A DNA stretch of 22,283 nucleotides from an uncultured Bryobacterales bacterium (GTDB lineage: Bacteria > Acidobacteriota > Terriglobia > Bryobacterales > Bryobacteraceae): NCBI GenBank assembly GCA_937959285.1, contig CALGAR010000035.1:1-22283 (forward strand). The letters run 5' to 3'. The position numbers and the translations under genes are program-made. The notes beneath the pieces were generated by a model that did no database searches, was not told the origin of the DNA, and worked only from the letters and a program-made list of their open reading frames with translations. Positions 1-7,444 of the stretch are shown here, piece after piece. Each line of letters starts with the position of its first letter. Position 1 is the stretch's first letter.

Positions 1-953
1 CACGCCTCTCCTTCTGAGGGGCTACAGGAGAACGAAAATGCGTGAGCCTTCCGCCCGGGAGGCTCACTCCCTACGGCTTTCGGTTATTTTCGAGATCGGA
101 CGGAAGGATTTCCCCGGGGAAGGGAGGGAGTGGCGGAGAGAGAGGGATTCGGACACTTGACAGGCTCTTAGAACCTGTAAGTTTCTGATTCTACGTCGCC
201 ACCGGTACCCTGTTTATCATTCTTGCCGGCGGGCATTACCCTAAATTGCCCAAATCAGCACGGATTGCTTTGGGCGCGGTGGCGAGTGGCTGAAATTCTC
301 CAAGTTTTCGGTTAACAGCCGGATGTCGTGACACGGTACTAAACCCCTTCGCCCAGCTGTTTAACTTGGGTTCTACGGATGAAGCCGATGGCCATAATCC
401 TCCGAGCACGAGGATGGCCGCGCTGACTCGGGAATCGCCGTTCCCATCACCTGAAGCGCTAAACTCTGCTCTGGACTCGGACGCAACACGCCGCATGGAA
501 GTGCCTCTCTGTGAGCTTGCTGCAATTCAGGGAATCGACTAGAGAAGCGCCTAGTGTCAACACGCCGACGCTACTTTCAAGCCGTATGCCACTGGCGGGA
601 GACCAGATTGGGATAGAGTGTCAGCCAGTACTGCGTCCTGGATGACAAAAGCGGAATGCTATAAAAGGCTCGCTTTAATGCATCGGAACACCGCCCACAT
701 CAGCAGCTAGAAGGAGCTCCATGTGGACATCGGTCATTGGTTGTAGGGGAAGGTCGAAGCAGCGGCGAGATCCGCATACGCCAATGACATTAACTCGGGC
801 AAGCCCTTTTGCGACGGTGTGAACACCAGTGCAAGATTCAGGTAGTATGCCGGGCAGTCTAAACCCGAGGCTGGCCGCACAAGTGCGGGCACTTTTGATG
901 TGACTAGATCGTACCAAAAATAAATGTTAGTGGGAAGGTAATCATGCAATGAA
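1..953. other. No convincing gene in the first 950 bases
   Basis: Short open frames exist on the minus strand (around 236-496, 675-917 and 734-1015). They have no recognisable motif, no good ribosome binding site, and overlap each other or the end of the next gene, so I do not call them. The stretch contains a strong hairpin at 42-67 and a TTGACA hexamer near 163, but I cannot tie either to a gene. It may be intergenic sequence or the eroded remains of a gene. Confidence 0.5.
42..67. repeat. Strong GC-rich hairpin (11-bp stem)
   Basis: The arms GTGAGCCTTCC and GGGAGGCTCAC pair over 11 positions with one G-T wobble around a GCCC loop. The T-run that follows on the plus strand is weak (CTTTCGG, then TTATTTT further on). 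It could be the terminator of a gene left of the window, but no such gene is visible here. Confidence 0.45.
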
Positions 954-1523
954 TTACGCTGTTGCGGCGTCTGCTCCGCCGATAATGCCCTGGCACGAAG
1001 GACATTTGCCGTCATGTGTCGGGATAACCTTCAGCTTGCAGTGAGCACAAACGCGAATTCCCGGTGCTGAAGCCAATGATATCGAAAGTGTCACCACTTC
1101 ATCAGAAATACTGTTGCCCGTGAGCGGTGGCCTGAACCACTGCGCGGACTCAACCCGGTACAGCGACAAAAGCGCCATCACTTGAAGCACTATCTGGACC
1201 ACAGCGGCTATCCCTGCAATCAAACTGGCAGAAAACTGGATCGGTAACGTGAACGGAAGCAGCGGGATTCCAAGGACAAATAGCACGGTGAGTACAACTC
1301 GCGCCCAGTTCTTCGCGCGATAAATGGACCACAGCAGCAAGAGAAGCAAAGCGAGGACGCCACCGAGCACAATGACAGAGAATGCGGGGGCCGCCATGAA
1401 CGCCTGCTGAGTAAGACTATCAGGGAAGAGAAGTTGCACGGGACCTAGCAGCAGACTGGCAGCGAACATTTTGACGGCGCGCCGAACGGTTGATGGTGGC
1501 TTCATAACGTTGAGCGTAATCAT
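954..1523 (-). CDS. Four-helix membrane protein with C-terminal zinc ribbon
   Basis: I do not recognise the family. The protein of about 190 residues begins with a short basic segment (MKPPSTVRRAVK). About four hydrophobic helices follow, the second being a run rich in Leu and Val. It ends in a soluble tail with a CAHC...CPSC pair, a typical Cys4 zinc-ribbon spacing. An integral membrane protein with a cytoplasmic metal-binding tail is the simplest reading. ATG codons at 1523 and 1505 are both possible starts; neither has a strong Shine-Dalgarno sequence. The IS256 element ends only about 20 bases upstream, so the native promoter and possibly the original N-terminus are probably lost. It may now be silent or driven from the insertion sequence. 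Confidence 0.6.
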   Translation of the reverse strand: MITLNVMKPPSTVRRAVKMFAASLLLGPVQLLFPDSLTQQAFMAAPAFSVIVLGGVLALLLLLLWSIYRAKNWARVVLTVLFVLGIPLLPFTLPIQFSASLIAGIAAVVQIVLQVMALLSLYRVESAQWFRPPLTGNSISDEVVTLSISLASAPGIRVCAHCKLKVIPTHDGKCPSCQGIIGGADAATA

Positions 1524-1542
1524 GCTAAATGCCTGTGTCAAT

Positions 1543-1554
1543 TCCAGAGTGTAA
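1543..1554 (+). repeat. IS256 left terminal inverted repeat
   Basis: TCCAGAGTGTAA here is an exact inverted copy of 3055-3066. It lies on the transposase 3' side of the element. Confidence 0.8.
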
Positions 1555-1724
1555 TTTCGCTGCCGACTCCAGAGGTCGGGTTTAAGATTGCGGTTACCTG
1601 AGCGGAAGACAGGGCAACGCTGGGAAGCGACCCGAGCGCCGACTCAGGGGCCGGAATGGCGGGGGCGGTGCGAGCCGCCCCGCACCGCAGCCATTCTGGC
1701 GCGAAAGCGATAAATCCCGGGAGC

Positions 1725-1743
1725 GCGAGGGCAGCGCCCTCGC
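1725..1743. repeat. Hairpin downstream of the IS256 transposase
   Basis: GCGAGGGC and GCCCTCGC form a perfect 8-bp stem around an AGC loop, about 20 bases after the transposase stop codon. A second GC-rich imperfect repeat lies just beyond it (about 1660-1690). No T-run follows on the minus strand, so it is not a classic intrinsic terminator. It may still limit read-through out of the element. Confidence 0.45.
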
Positions 1744-1764
1744 ACCAGAGCAATGCCTCCTTCC

Positions 1765-2976
1765 TCATTGGCTCACCGCCAGGGAGACGATCTTGGCGGA
1801 CGTCTCTTCGGCTGGCGTGTCGTCGAAGGTCAGGTACGCCTTGTCGTCAGTGAGCCAGTCCTCGTGCTTTTCCAGCAGCAGCATGCCGATCAGCCGCACG
1901 CAGGCGCCGCTGTGCGGAAAGATGCCCACCACGCGGGTGCGCCGCCGGATCTCCTTGTTCAGCCGCTCCAGCGGATTGGTCGACGACACGCGCGTGCGGT
2001 GCGGCAGCGGATAGTGCAGGTAGCTCAGCACATCGTCGATGCCCGCTTCAAACACCTCCATCGCCTTAGCAAAGCGAGCCTGGAATTGCCGCACCAGTTC
2101 GGCCGCCTTGGTCTTGGCGCTCTTCTCGTCACGCTGCACAAAGACCGCCTTCATCGCCTCGCTCACCTCGGCCTGGCTGCGCTTGGGCACGTGCACCAGT
2201 ACGTTGCGATAGAAGTGCACCTTGCAGCGCTGCCACTCGGCCTTCAGCACCTTGCGCACCGCGGCCTTCAAACCCTTGTGGGCATCGGAGACCACCAGTT
2301 GCACGCCGCACAACCCGCGCTCCTTCAGGCTCTTGAAAAACGCCGTCCAGCCTTCCTCGCTCTCGGCCGCAATCACATCGAAGCCCAGCACCTCGCGCCG
2401 GCCTTGCGGGTTGACGCCGGTGGCGATCACCACCGCCATCGATTCCACCCGCTCGTCCACGCGCACCTTCTCCTACAGCGCATCCACCCACACGTAGCGG
2501 CTCTCGCCCAACGGCCGCTCGCGAAACTGCCGCACCTTCTCGTCCAGCGCCGCGCAGAGCTGGCTCACCTGGCCCGCCGACACGCCGGCGATGCCGAACT
2601 CGGCCAACACCGCTTCGATCTTGCGCGTCGAGACGCCCTGCACCACCGCTTCCTGGATCACGCTGATCAGGGCCTGCTCGCTGCGCTTGCGGTGCTCCAC
2701 AAAGCTCGGCACATAGCCCCCTTCTCGCAACTTCGGCACTTTCAGCTCGAGCGTCCCCAAGCGCGTGTCCCAGCGCCGCTCGCGGAATCCGTTGCGGTGC
2801 GTCGTCCGCTCCGGCGTCCGCTCGTGCGGCCCCGCACCCACCTTGGCCGTCACCTCCGCTTCCATCACGAAATCCGCGATCATCTCTGCCATGGCCCGCA
2901 ACGGGTCCTCCGCACTTGTCGCGCTCTCCACGAGCTTGTCGGCAAGCTCCGCACGCTCTATTCTGTCCTTGGCCAT
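1765..2976 (-). pseudogene. IS256-family transposase broken by an in-frame TAG
   Basis: This is a Mutator-type DDE transposase that would act on the ends of its own element. The start is ATG 2976, preceded by GAAGGAG at a workable distance, giving about 403 residues, normal for the family. All three catalytic regions are present: the first Asp in YVWVDAL, the second in VVSDAHKGL, and the Glu in the TNPLERLNKEIRRR segment. Codon 168 (2475-2473), directly after VWVDAL, is TAG. Family members commonly have Tyr here, so a single TAC/TAT to TAG change is the simplest explanation. The frame is unchanged on both sides. Without read-through or suppression, the product would stop just after the first catalytic Asp, so I call it a recently inactivated pseudogene. 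Confidence 0.9.
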
Positions 2977-3054
2977 CCGTTTCCAGCTCCTTCTGTGAAA
3001 GTCGAGATCCTTCCACTGGAGCCGACAGCGGGTGGCCCTTGTCAAGGCCCTAAT

Positions 3055-3066
3055 TTACACTCTGGA
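3055..3066 (-). repeat. IS256 right terminal inverted repeat
   Basis: TTACACTCTGGA is the exact reverse complement of 1543-1554. It lies about 80 bases upstream of the transposase start codon at 2976. Confidence 0.8.
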
Positions 3067-3388
3067 TTTTACGCGGCCCGCGAGTTTTTTGGCGCAGCGG
3101 CAGACCATCGATGCTGCGCGTATACATTCGTTGTTGATCAATGTCCGGACGCTGTCGGCGGAGCGACGTTTTTTTGGATTCCTCATGGAACTTGCCGCTG
3201 TTACCGGGCACACACGGCAGCGTCACATCTCAGTCAAGGTGCCGTTGAATGAATCTGAAATAGCCGATTTAATCGGTCTCAATCGATTTTCATTCAGCCG
3301 ATTGAAACGTCGACTCATTCAGGACGGCATTCTTTACCAAGCAGGGGAAGTGTTCTCGTTTCGAGTAGACCCGCTATCACTTCCTTAG
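3067..3388 (+). pseudogene. 3' remnant of a Crp/Fnr-family regulator
   Basis: The frame ending at TAG 3386-3388 encodes a Crp-type winged helix: NESEIADLIGLNRFSFSRLKRRL is followed by the wing strand GILYQAGEVFSF. This matches the DNA-binding half of Crp/Fnr regulators, where the second helix reads the operator. The region before it (ERRFFGFLMELA) resembles the dimerisation helix. The N-terminal cyclic-nucleotide-binding beta-barrel is absent: the frame runs directly into the IS256 right end, and no matching half exists beyond the left end. The gene has therefore lost its 5' half, apparently through deletion at the insertion sequence. An open frame continues into the IS from 3032, so a fusion product is formally possible but unlikely to function. 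Confidence 0.7.
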
Positions 3389-3432
3389 TATACTTTATTT
3401 CTCTCGTCTTTTCAATTATTTGTCTAGCGTTG

Positions 3433-3462
3433 GTTGCATTTGTCAATGTTGCATTTGTCAAT
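3433..3462. repeat. Perfect 15-bp tandem direct repeat
   Basis: GTTGCATTTGTCAAT occurs twice head to tail (3433-3447 and 3448-3462), in the AT-rich gap between the Crp/Fnr remnant and the secreted-protein operon. Each unit contains a short TTG...CAA dyad. The complement carries TTGACA twice, so it may be a tandem operator or overlapping -35 elements. It could also be a simple slippage duplication. Confidence 0.6.
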
Positions 3463-3581
3463 TTGGTGCGCCTTTCGGGATGATATTATTTGCTTGCACC
3501 GGACAATTGGATAATCGAGTCGGCACTTCGCGTATGCGCCGCAGCACTGTGTCAGCGCGGGACCGCAGACCGCGAAGAGAT

Positions 3582-3599
3582 ACCCGTTTGAAAGCGGGT
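3582..3599. repeat. Hairpin in the leader of the secreted-protein operon
   Basis: ACCCG and CGGGT pair around TTTGAAAG, with extra T-A pairs closing part of the loop. It lies about 50 bases upstream of the first gene's start. It could be a leader structure or a weak terminator insulating the operon from upstream transcription; there is no clear T-run. Confidence 0.35.
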
Positions 3600-3649
3600 T
3601 GAACAGCCAGGCACACCCGATTATTCATGTACTCGAAAGGAGCCACTCA

Positions 3650-4516
3650 ATGGCAAAAGTCAAGAGGAATATTGTGCTGTTGATGTTGGGGATTGCGGCT
3701 GTGTCTCACGTAGGTCGGGCACAGGACATTTACGTTCAGCCTTGGGAAACGACGACAGTATACCTCGTCTGTCAATCAGGACAGGTCTGGCTGCAGAACT
3801 GCAACGTTTCCGCTTCAATTGCCGCCGTAGAGCCGACGGGCGGCCATTACCACGGTGGCACCCCACGGTACGGTAATCCAAGACAGGGGACGCTGAATCC
3901 GAGCAGCGGCAACACCGGTACGCAGGGATATGTCAGTAGTCTGTACAGTGCAACCAGAATTGCGCAGGCGGAAAAGGTCACTGTGTGCGCTCAGGGTGGT
4001 GGATGTACCGAATCGTTCATTCAGGTGCGCAGGCCCAACCTGGTGGAGATGTGGGGCGGCTGGGCTCATGTAATGATCGGCTCAACTAGCAGTCACGTGT
4101 TCAACCATTTCTTTACGCCTACGACTCGCGATCGGGTACTGGCGGTTGTAGCTCAATACGCTAACGAGTATTCCGGTGCTTCCGGTCTGCCAGAACCGTG
4201 GGAGCCCGTCGGCGTCAATGATTCGTCCTTGCCCACGGGGGGAGTGTTTGACATCTGCGCCACTGTTTCAACCTGTGCACCCAGCGCGCAGAATCCCAGC
4301 GGTGGAGCAAATCCCTGGAGCGGCCCTCACCAGTCGTCGGCACACGACAACGGAGACGCGGCGGATTTTCGTGGCAATACACAGCCGAACAACATCATCA
4401 ACGATACTGCGGTGAAGAATCGTTTCAGACAAATCTGTCAGCAACAAGGTCTGCCCGTCGCCATCCACGAGAGTATTGGCAGCAGCAACGAGCACATCCA
4501 TTGTGCTGCGTATTGA
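3650..4516 (+). CDS. Secreted Ig-like/M15-like zinc peptidase candidate
   Basis: The protein of 288 residues starts at ATG 3650, preceded by AAAGGAG seven bases upstream. Residues 1-24 are a signal peptide ending near GRAQ. Residues 27-125 look like a beta-sandwich: the GGHYHGG...PSSGNTGTQGY pattern resembles bacterial Ig-like domains of extracellular proteins. The C-terminal part carries SAHDNGDAAD (231-239), an exact match to the SxHxxGxAxD metal motif of M15-type D-Ala-D-Ala peptidases, followed by ExxH at 281-284. Candidate ligands are His232, Asp239 and His284, with Glu281 as catalytic acid/base. From the fold family I infer a periplasmic or extracellular zinc hydrolase, possibly acting on peptidoglycan peptides. 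Cys pairs suggest disulfides. It heads an operon with two secreted paralogues. Confidence 0.65.
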   Translation: MAKVKRNIVLLMLGIAAVSHVGRAQDIYVQPWETTTVYLVCQSGQVWLQNCNVSASIAAVEPTGGHYHGGTPRYGNPRQGTLNPSSGNTGTQGYVSSLYSATRIAQAEKVTVCAQGGGCTESFIQVRRPNLVEMWGGWAHVMIGSTSSHVFNHFFTPTTRDRVLAVVAQYANEYSGASGLPEPWEPVGVNDSSLPTGGVFDICATVSTCAPSAQNPSGGANPWSGPHQSSAHDNGDAADFRGNTQPNNIINDTAVKNRFRQICQQQGLPVAIHESIGSSNEHIHCAAY

Positions 4517-4532
4517 TTAGGAGGAATCACAA

Positions 4533-5477
4533 ATGCAGAAGCTCGGCTGTCTTCTTTTTATCGGCTCGCTGTGTGCGTATTCGCAGGTGAACGGGGTGCG
4601 GGCCGCGATTTCACCCATTCCGCCGTATCCGCTGGACGGAAGCTTCCGGCTGGACATGCAGGATCAGTATGTGTTCCTGAAAGCCCCCGGGGAATATGTT
4701 GTTTCTTATCCGGGGGCTCTCGATCCTGTACGTCGCGCCGGAAGTAACGGTCGCATCGAATTTCCCGTCACGTTTCCAGCACAAGTAGCGCCCGTAATAG
4801 ACGTACAGGTAGCCACACTTGAGAACGGAGAATATTTGTACTCTTATACCGTAACAAACCGTGGCATCGCCGCAGTCGCACTGGACCGTGTTGCACTGCG
4901 AATGCGTTCTATTGAGGCGCTCGAAAGCGTGAAAGCTCCAGTCAACACGCCGGGTTGGAATTTCACACTACTACGGAATGCGGAAGAGCACATCGGACCT
5001 GTCTGGAAGGCAATGTCGCCGCAGCAGACACGAAACGGAACGGTACAGATGAGCTTTCGAACTCCCGCCAAGCCCGGAATTGTAGAGATGGTATTTCAGG
5101 GAAGCCCGGTAGACAGGTCTTCGGTCAATGACCTTCCGGCACCTGTTAAGGCTAGTATCGAGCGGCTTGACAGGGGAACGCTGGCATCCGTTTCTGTGCT
5201 CACAGTCGGTCCGAAATACGCGCCAGAGGTGAACCCGTTCGCTGTTGCTGTCGATCTTCATGCACAAGCAGCTATGTGGTCTGAGGTCCGGGGCACACCG
5301 TACACTCTGGAAGTCCGCGACCGGCTACGAGCGTATATGGACGCAGTTGCTCCGTTTGACCGCCCGGTGGAGGAAATCGCCACAAAGCCTGAAGTACATA
5401 CTTCAGCACGCCCCTTGTCTTACGAAGACGTGCTCCTGCAAACGGTGCTGACTGCGACACTGGGGACAGGTAAGTGA
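4533..5477 (+). CDS. Secreted protein of unknown function, paralogue A
   Basis: The protein of 314 residues starts at ATG 4533 after TTAGGAGGAATCACAA, a strong ribosome binding site, 16 bases beyond the preceding stop. A signal peptide covers about residues 1-24. No known domain is recognised. The middle (PAQVAPVIDVQV...GEYLYSYTV.N) and the segment around PGIVEMVF...LPAPVKASI...TVGPKYAPEV align with the next gene, so the two are divergent tandem duplicates. The aromatic-rich strand pattern suggests a beta-sandwich. The stop overlaps the next start by four bases (GTGA), implying translational coupling. Joint expression with the M15-like peptidase suggests a shared extracytoplasmic role, but no enzymatic motif is visible. 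The coding sequence contains strong inverted repeats at 4682-4718 (9-bp arms) and 5389-5406 (8-bp arms). Confidence 0.75.
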   Translation: MQKLGCLLFIGSLCAYSQVNGVRAAISPIPPYPLDGSFRLDMQDQYVFLKAPGEYVVSYPGALDPVRRAGSNGRIEFPVTFPAQVAPVIDVQVATLENGEYLYSYTVTNRGIAAVALDRVALRMRSIEALESVKAPVNTPGWNFTLLRNAEEHIGPVWKAMSPQQTRNGTVQMSFRTPAKPGIVEMVFQGSPVDRSSVNDLPAPVKASIERLDRGTLASVSVLTVGPKYAPEVNPFAVAVDLHAQAAMWSEVRGTPYTLEVRDRLRAYMDAVAPFDRPVEEIATKPEVHTSARPLSYEDVLLQTVLTATLGTGK

Positions 5478-6475
5478 ATCGGATGCGCGTTGATGCCGGC
5501 CTTCGGGCTGTTGTCGTATCGCTTTATGCTTTCGCAGCCAGTGTGTCTGGCACGCTGGCTGCGAAAGCCGAATACGCGCAATCAGTAGTTCCTCTGAGGG
5601 ACAGCGGCGAGCGCGCTCGCGTGGAGCCGCATATCGATGAAGGATATATTCGGGTAGACATGATCGGCAGCGATGGGCGACCGAGTGGCACGTCTGTCGT
5701 GGTTCCACTCCGAAACCAAGTGGTCCCGGAGATCGGGGTTACAATCACGTCCACCGACGACGGAAAGTTCCATTTCCAGTACAGCGTTAGGAACGGCAAA
5801 TCGGCGAAACAACGGGTGAATAATTGGGATCTCGTCCTGCCCGCGAGTGCGGCCGTAGGTAGAACTGTGCAGCCGAAGTTCTGGAACTCGGCCACAGTGG
5901 TATCGCGGATTTCTCAAGTCGCCCACGGTCTGGATGGTGCCTCAAGTGGTGCCATCCTCAGTTGGTATCGCTCCCTCGATGCCGCTGCCTTCATCACCCC
6001 CGGAGAAACCCTCTCCGGTTTTGCTCTCGATAGCTTGTATACTCCCGGCATCGTGTATAGCTATACGTTCGGAGAATGGCCGGATGATTCGGCTTTGGCG
6101 AGATTACCGTCCGAGATTGTTCGGGCATTGCTGCCGTATATCAGCATGGAGCACCAGTCACAGCCCCGGATCACCGTGGGGCCGTTCTTTGCGCCTGGCA
6201 CACCCGCACGTGTCATCGTCAGTTCCTACCGCAGCAGACTCACATCCGCTCCGCCATCCGCTCGAGCGGGAATGCGAGAATTATTCTTAAGAGATATCTC
6301 GCAGCTCCTCGCGAATGCAGAGCATGCCATGCAGGAACAGGATCGATTTGTGGCGGCTTTGAATGTTCTCTGCAAGTTCTGTGAGGCGCGTGACGGGAGC
6401 TTGTCGGAGAATGCCATCAGACAGGGCATCTACGCCGCGGTCTGCCGGGCATCAACATTGAACGCGAAGTACTAA
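5474..6475 (+). CDS. Secreted protein of unknown function, paralogue B
   Basis: The GTG at 5474 overlaps the previous TGA, and an ATG lies at 5483; either is possible, with coupling favouring the GTG. The protein has 333 residues with a hydrophobic signal segment (VVVSLYAFAASVSG) ending near LAAKA. It shares with paralogue A the PLRNQVVPEIGVTI...GKFHFQYSVRN block and the later PGIVYSYTF...LPSEIVRALL...ITVGPFFAPG block, in the same order, which supports homology. No catalytic motif is seen. A C-terminal extension carries a CKFC pair and a further Cys near the end. The sequence coding for the signal peptide contains a perfect 14-bp inverted repeat (5528-5568). It is the last gene of the operon; the near-palindrome at 6584-6609 could be its terminator. 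Confidence 0.75.
   Translation: MNRMRVDAGLRAVVVSLYAFAASVSGTLAAKAEYAQSVVPLRDSGERARVEPHIDEGYIRVDMIGSDGRPSGTSVVVPLRNQVVPEIGVTITSTDDGKFHFQYSVRNGKSAKQRVNNWDLVLPASAAVGRTVQPKFWNSATVVSRISQVAHGLDGASSGAILSWYRSLDAAAFITPGETLSGFALDSLYTPGIVYSYTFGEWPDDSALARLPSEIVRALLPYISMEHQSQPRITVGPFFAPGTPARVIVSSYRSRLTSAPPSARAGMRELFLRDISQLLANAEHAMQEQDRFVAALNVLCKFCEARDGSLSENAIRQGIYAAVCRASTLNAKY
5528..5568. repeat. Perfect 14-bp inverted repeat inside a signal-peptide coding region
   Basis: GCTTTCGCAGCCAG at 5528-5541 is exactly complementary to CTGGCTGCGAAAGC at 5555-5568, with a 13-base loop. It begins about 55 bases into the paralogue B gene and would form a very stable mRNA hairpin near its start. The antisense reading spells almost the same peptide (AAS...LAAKA). 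Confidence 0.75.
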
Positions 6476-6583
6476 TTGACGTAGACTGCTTAAGAACACC
6501 CGCCAAACATCCGCCTCCTACTCCCGCTGCATAGGGACCTCCTGCTCATAAGTGAAACCGGATACAGCCGGGCCCACAGGAGG

Positions 6584-6609
6584 TTCGGAAAAACGTCCGT
6601 TTTCCCGAA
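6584..6609. terminator. Near-palindrome after the secreted-protein operon, possible terminator
   Basis: TTCGGAAAAACG and its partner CGTTTTCCCGAA pair with one mismatch around a very short loop, about 110 bases after the last stop codon. The second arm contains TTTT but no T-run follows, so intrinsic termination is only one reading. The AAAACGGAC-like core also resembles part of Tn3-family termini, and this could instead be a transposon-end relic. Confidence 0.3.
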
Positions 6610-6640
6610 CTTCGTCGCAATCCGGATATGTGTGACTTTC

Positions 6641-6670
6641 AGCGATAAATGGCGGTGAATCTTTATCGCT
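6641..6670. repeat. 30-bp inverted repeat at the left edge of the mobile block
   Basis: AGCGATAAA (6641-6649) and TTTATCGCT (6662-6670) are perfect inverted copies separated by 12 bases. It sits just past the 3' end of the resolvase pseudogene (6706). It could be a recombinase or transposase binding site or the terminus of one of the decayed elements. Confidence 0.5.
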
Positions 6671-6705
6671 AATTGGCGCGCCGCTGGACGTGTGCAGCGG
6701 CTACA

Positions 6706-7272
6706 TCACACAGCCGAGACGCGCCTCAAAGTTCGATACACGGTCGGCCGAGACACGGAAAACAACTCGGCAAGGTCGCTGATCGAATACTTGCCCGTAC
6801 CGTGCATTCGGCGCAGCTCCTTCTGCTGCTTGTCCGACAGCTTCGGCTTCTTACCTCGGAGCTTCCCCTTGGCGCGCGCGACCGCCATTCCTTCCCGCGT
6901 GCGCAACCGAATCAGATCGGCTTCGAACTCGGCGAACGTGGCCAGAATGTTGAAGAACATCTTCCCCATTGGATCGGCCGGGTTGTACCGAGTCTGGCCG
7001 AGGGCCAGTGCGACACCGCGCTCGACCAGCGTGTCGGCAATCTGGCGGGCGTCAGGAACCGAACGAGCCAGTCGGTCGAGCTTCGGGACGACCAGCGTAT
7101 CCCCGCGGCGCACAGCGGCCAGTGCCTAGTCGAGACCCGGTCGCGAGCGATTTGTTCCCGTCAGTCCGTGATCGATGTAAATGCGGTTGGGTGCAACGCC
7201 AAGCTCCACGAGCGTGGCGCGTTGAGCGGTCAGGTCCTGTTCATCCGTGGAACAGACGAGTGTTTTGGGCAT
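6706..7272 (-). pseudogene. Serine recombinase (resolvase) with in-frame TAG
   Basis: Reading from ATG 7272, the translation begins MPKTLVCSTDEQDLTAQ. Ser8 is the likely nucleophile, although the usual YxRVS lead-in is shortened. It continues through IYIDHGLTGTNRSRPGLD and then meets TAG (7128-7126, codon 49). The frame resumes as ALAAVRRGDTLVVPKLDRLARS, followed by the resolvase core (EFEADLIRLRTREGM) and a C-terminal helix-turn-helix (ISDLAELFSVSRPTVYRTL). Relatives have Gln or Glu at the stop position, so CAG or GAG to TAG fits. The uninterrupted length would be 188 residues, normal for a Tn3-type resolvase. The downstream part lacks the nucleophile and could not catalyse recombination. 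It may belong to a different element from the tnpA at 8860-11883. Confidence 0.85.
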
Positions 7273-7444
7273 TGTAGCTGTACGTTAGCGGACCCGCTAG
7301 TGAGAAGTAAATCGTACCATCTAAATGAGACACTGCTTATTCGGATTTTGGGCGAAATCTCGAGCGGGCGGAGGCTGTCCGTTCAAGGATCGCCTTACGG
7401 ACATTGGTTTCCGGCCGGCGCGGGTTGCGTAACGGAGGTGCGTC

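Larger units (their letters stand above)
1543..3066 (-). mobile_element. IS256-family insertion sequence
   Basis: The element is bounded by a perfect 12-bp terminal inverted repeat, TCCAGAGTGTAA at 1543-1554 and its complement at 3055-3066, with similarity continuing a few bases inward. The single gene is a Mutator-type (IS256) transposase on the minus strand. The total of about 1.5 kb is slightly long for the family. The flanks, GTGTCAAT on the left and TTTTACGC on the right, do not match, so the 8-9 bp target duplication usual for IS256 elements is missing. The left flank carries a membrane-protein gene and the right flank a regulator fragment, which do not form one interrupted gene. I infer a deletion or recombination through the element after insertion. 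Confidence 0.85.

Noticed and set aside
733..788. GTCATTGG...CCAATGAC dyad
   Set aside because: An 8-bp dyad with a 40-base spacer is expected by chance in a window this size and is not near a gene start.
236..1015. Minus-strand open frames of 80-93 codons as real genes
   Set aside because: They overlap one another or the following gene, have no motif or signal peptide, and lack good ribosome binding sites.
1706..1715. AGCGATAAAT inside IS256 matching the dyad arm at 6641
   Set aside because: A single 10-base match without the second arm is most simply chance.
1753..3252. A long plus-strand open frame of about 500 codons across the IS256 element
   Set aside because: Its translation is rich in His, Leu, Arg and Ala in the way typical of antisense to a GC-rich gene, and it lies opposite the clear transposase.
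2473..7128. TAG as a recoded sense codon in this organism
   Set aside because: Two genes have in-frame TAG, but wecB, tnpA, the ACP gene and the regulator remnant all end in TAG at the expected place. Both interrupted genes are mobile-element genes, where decay is expected.
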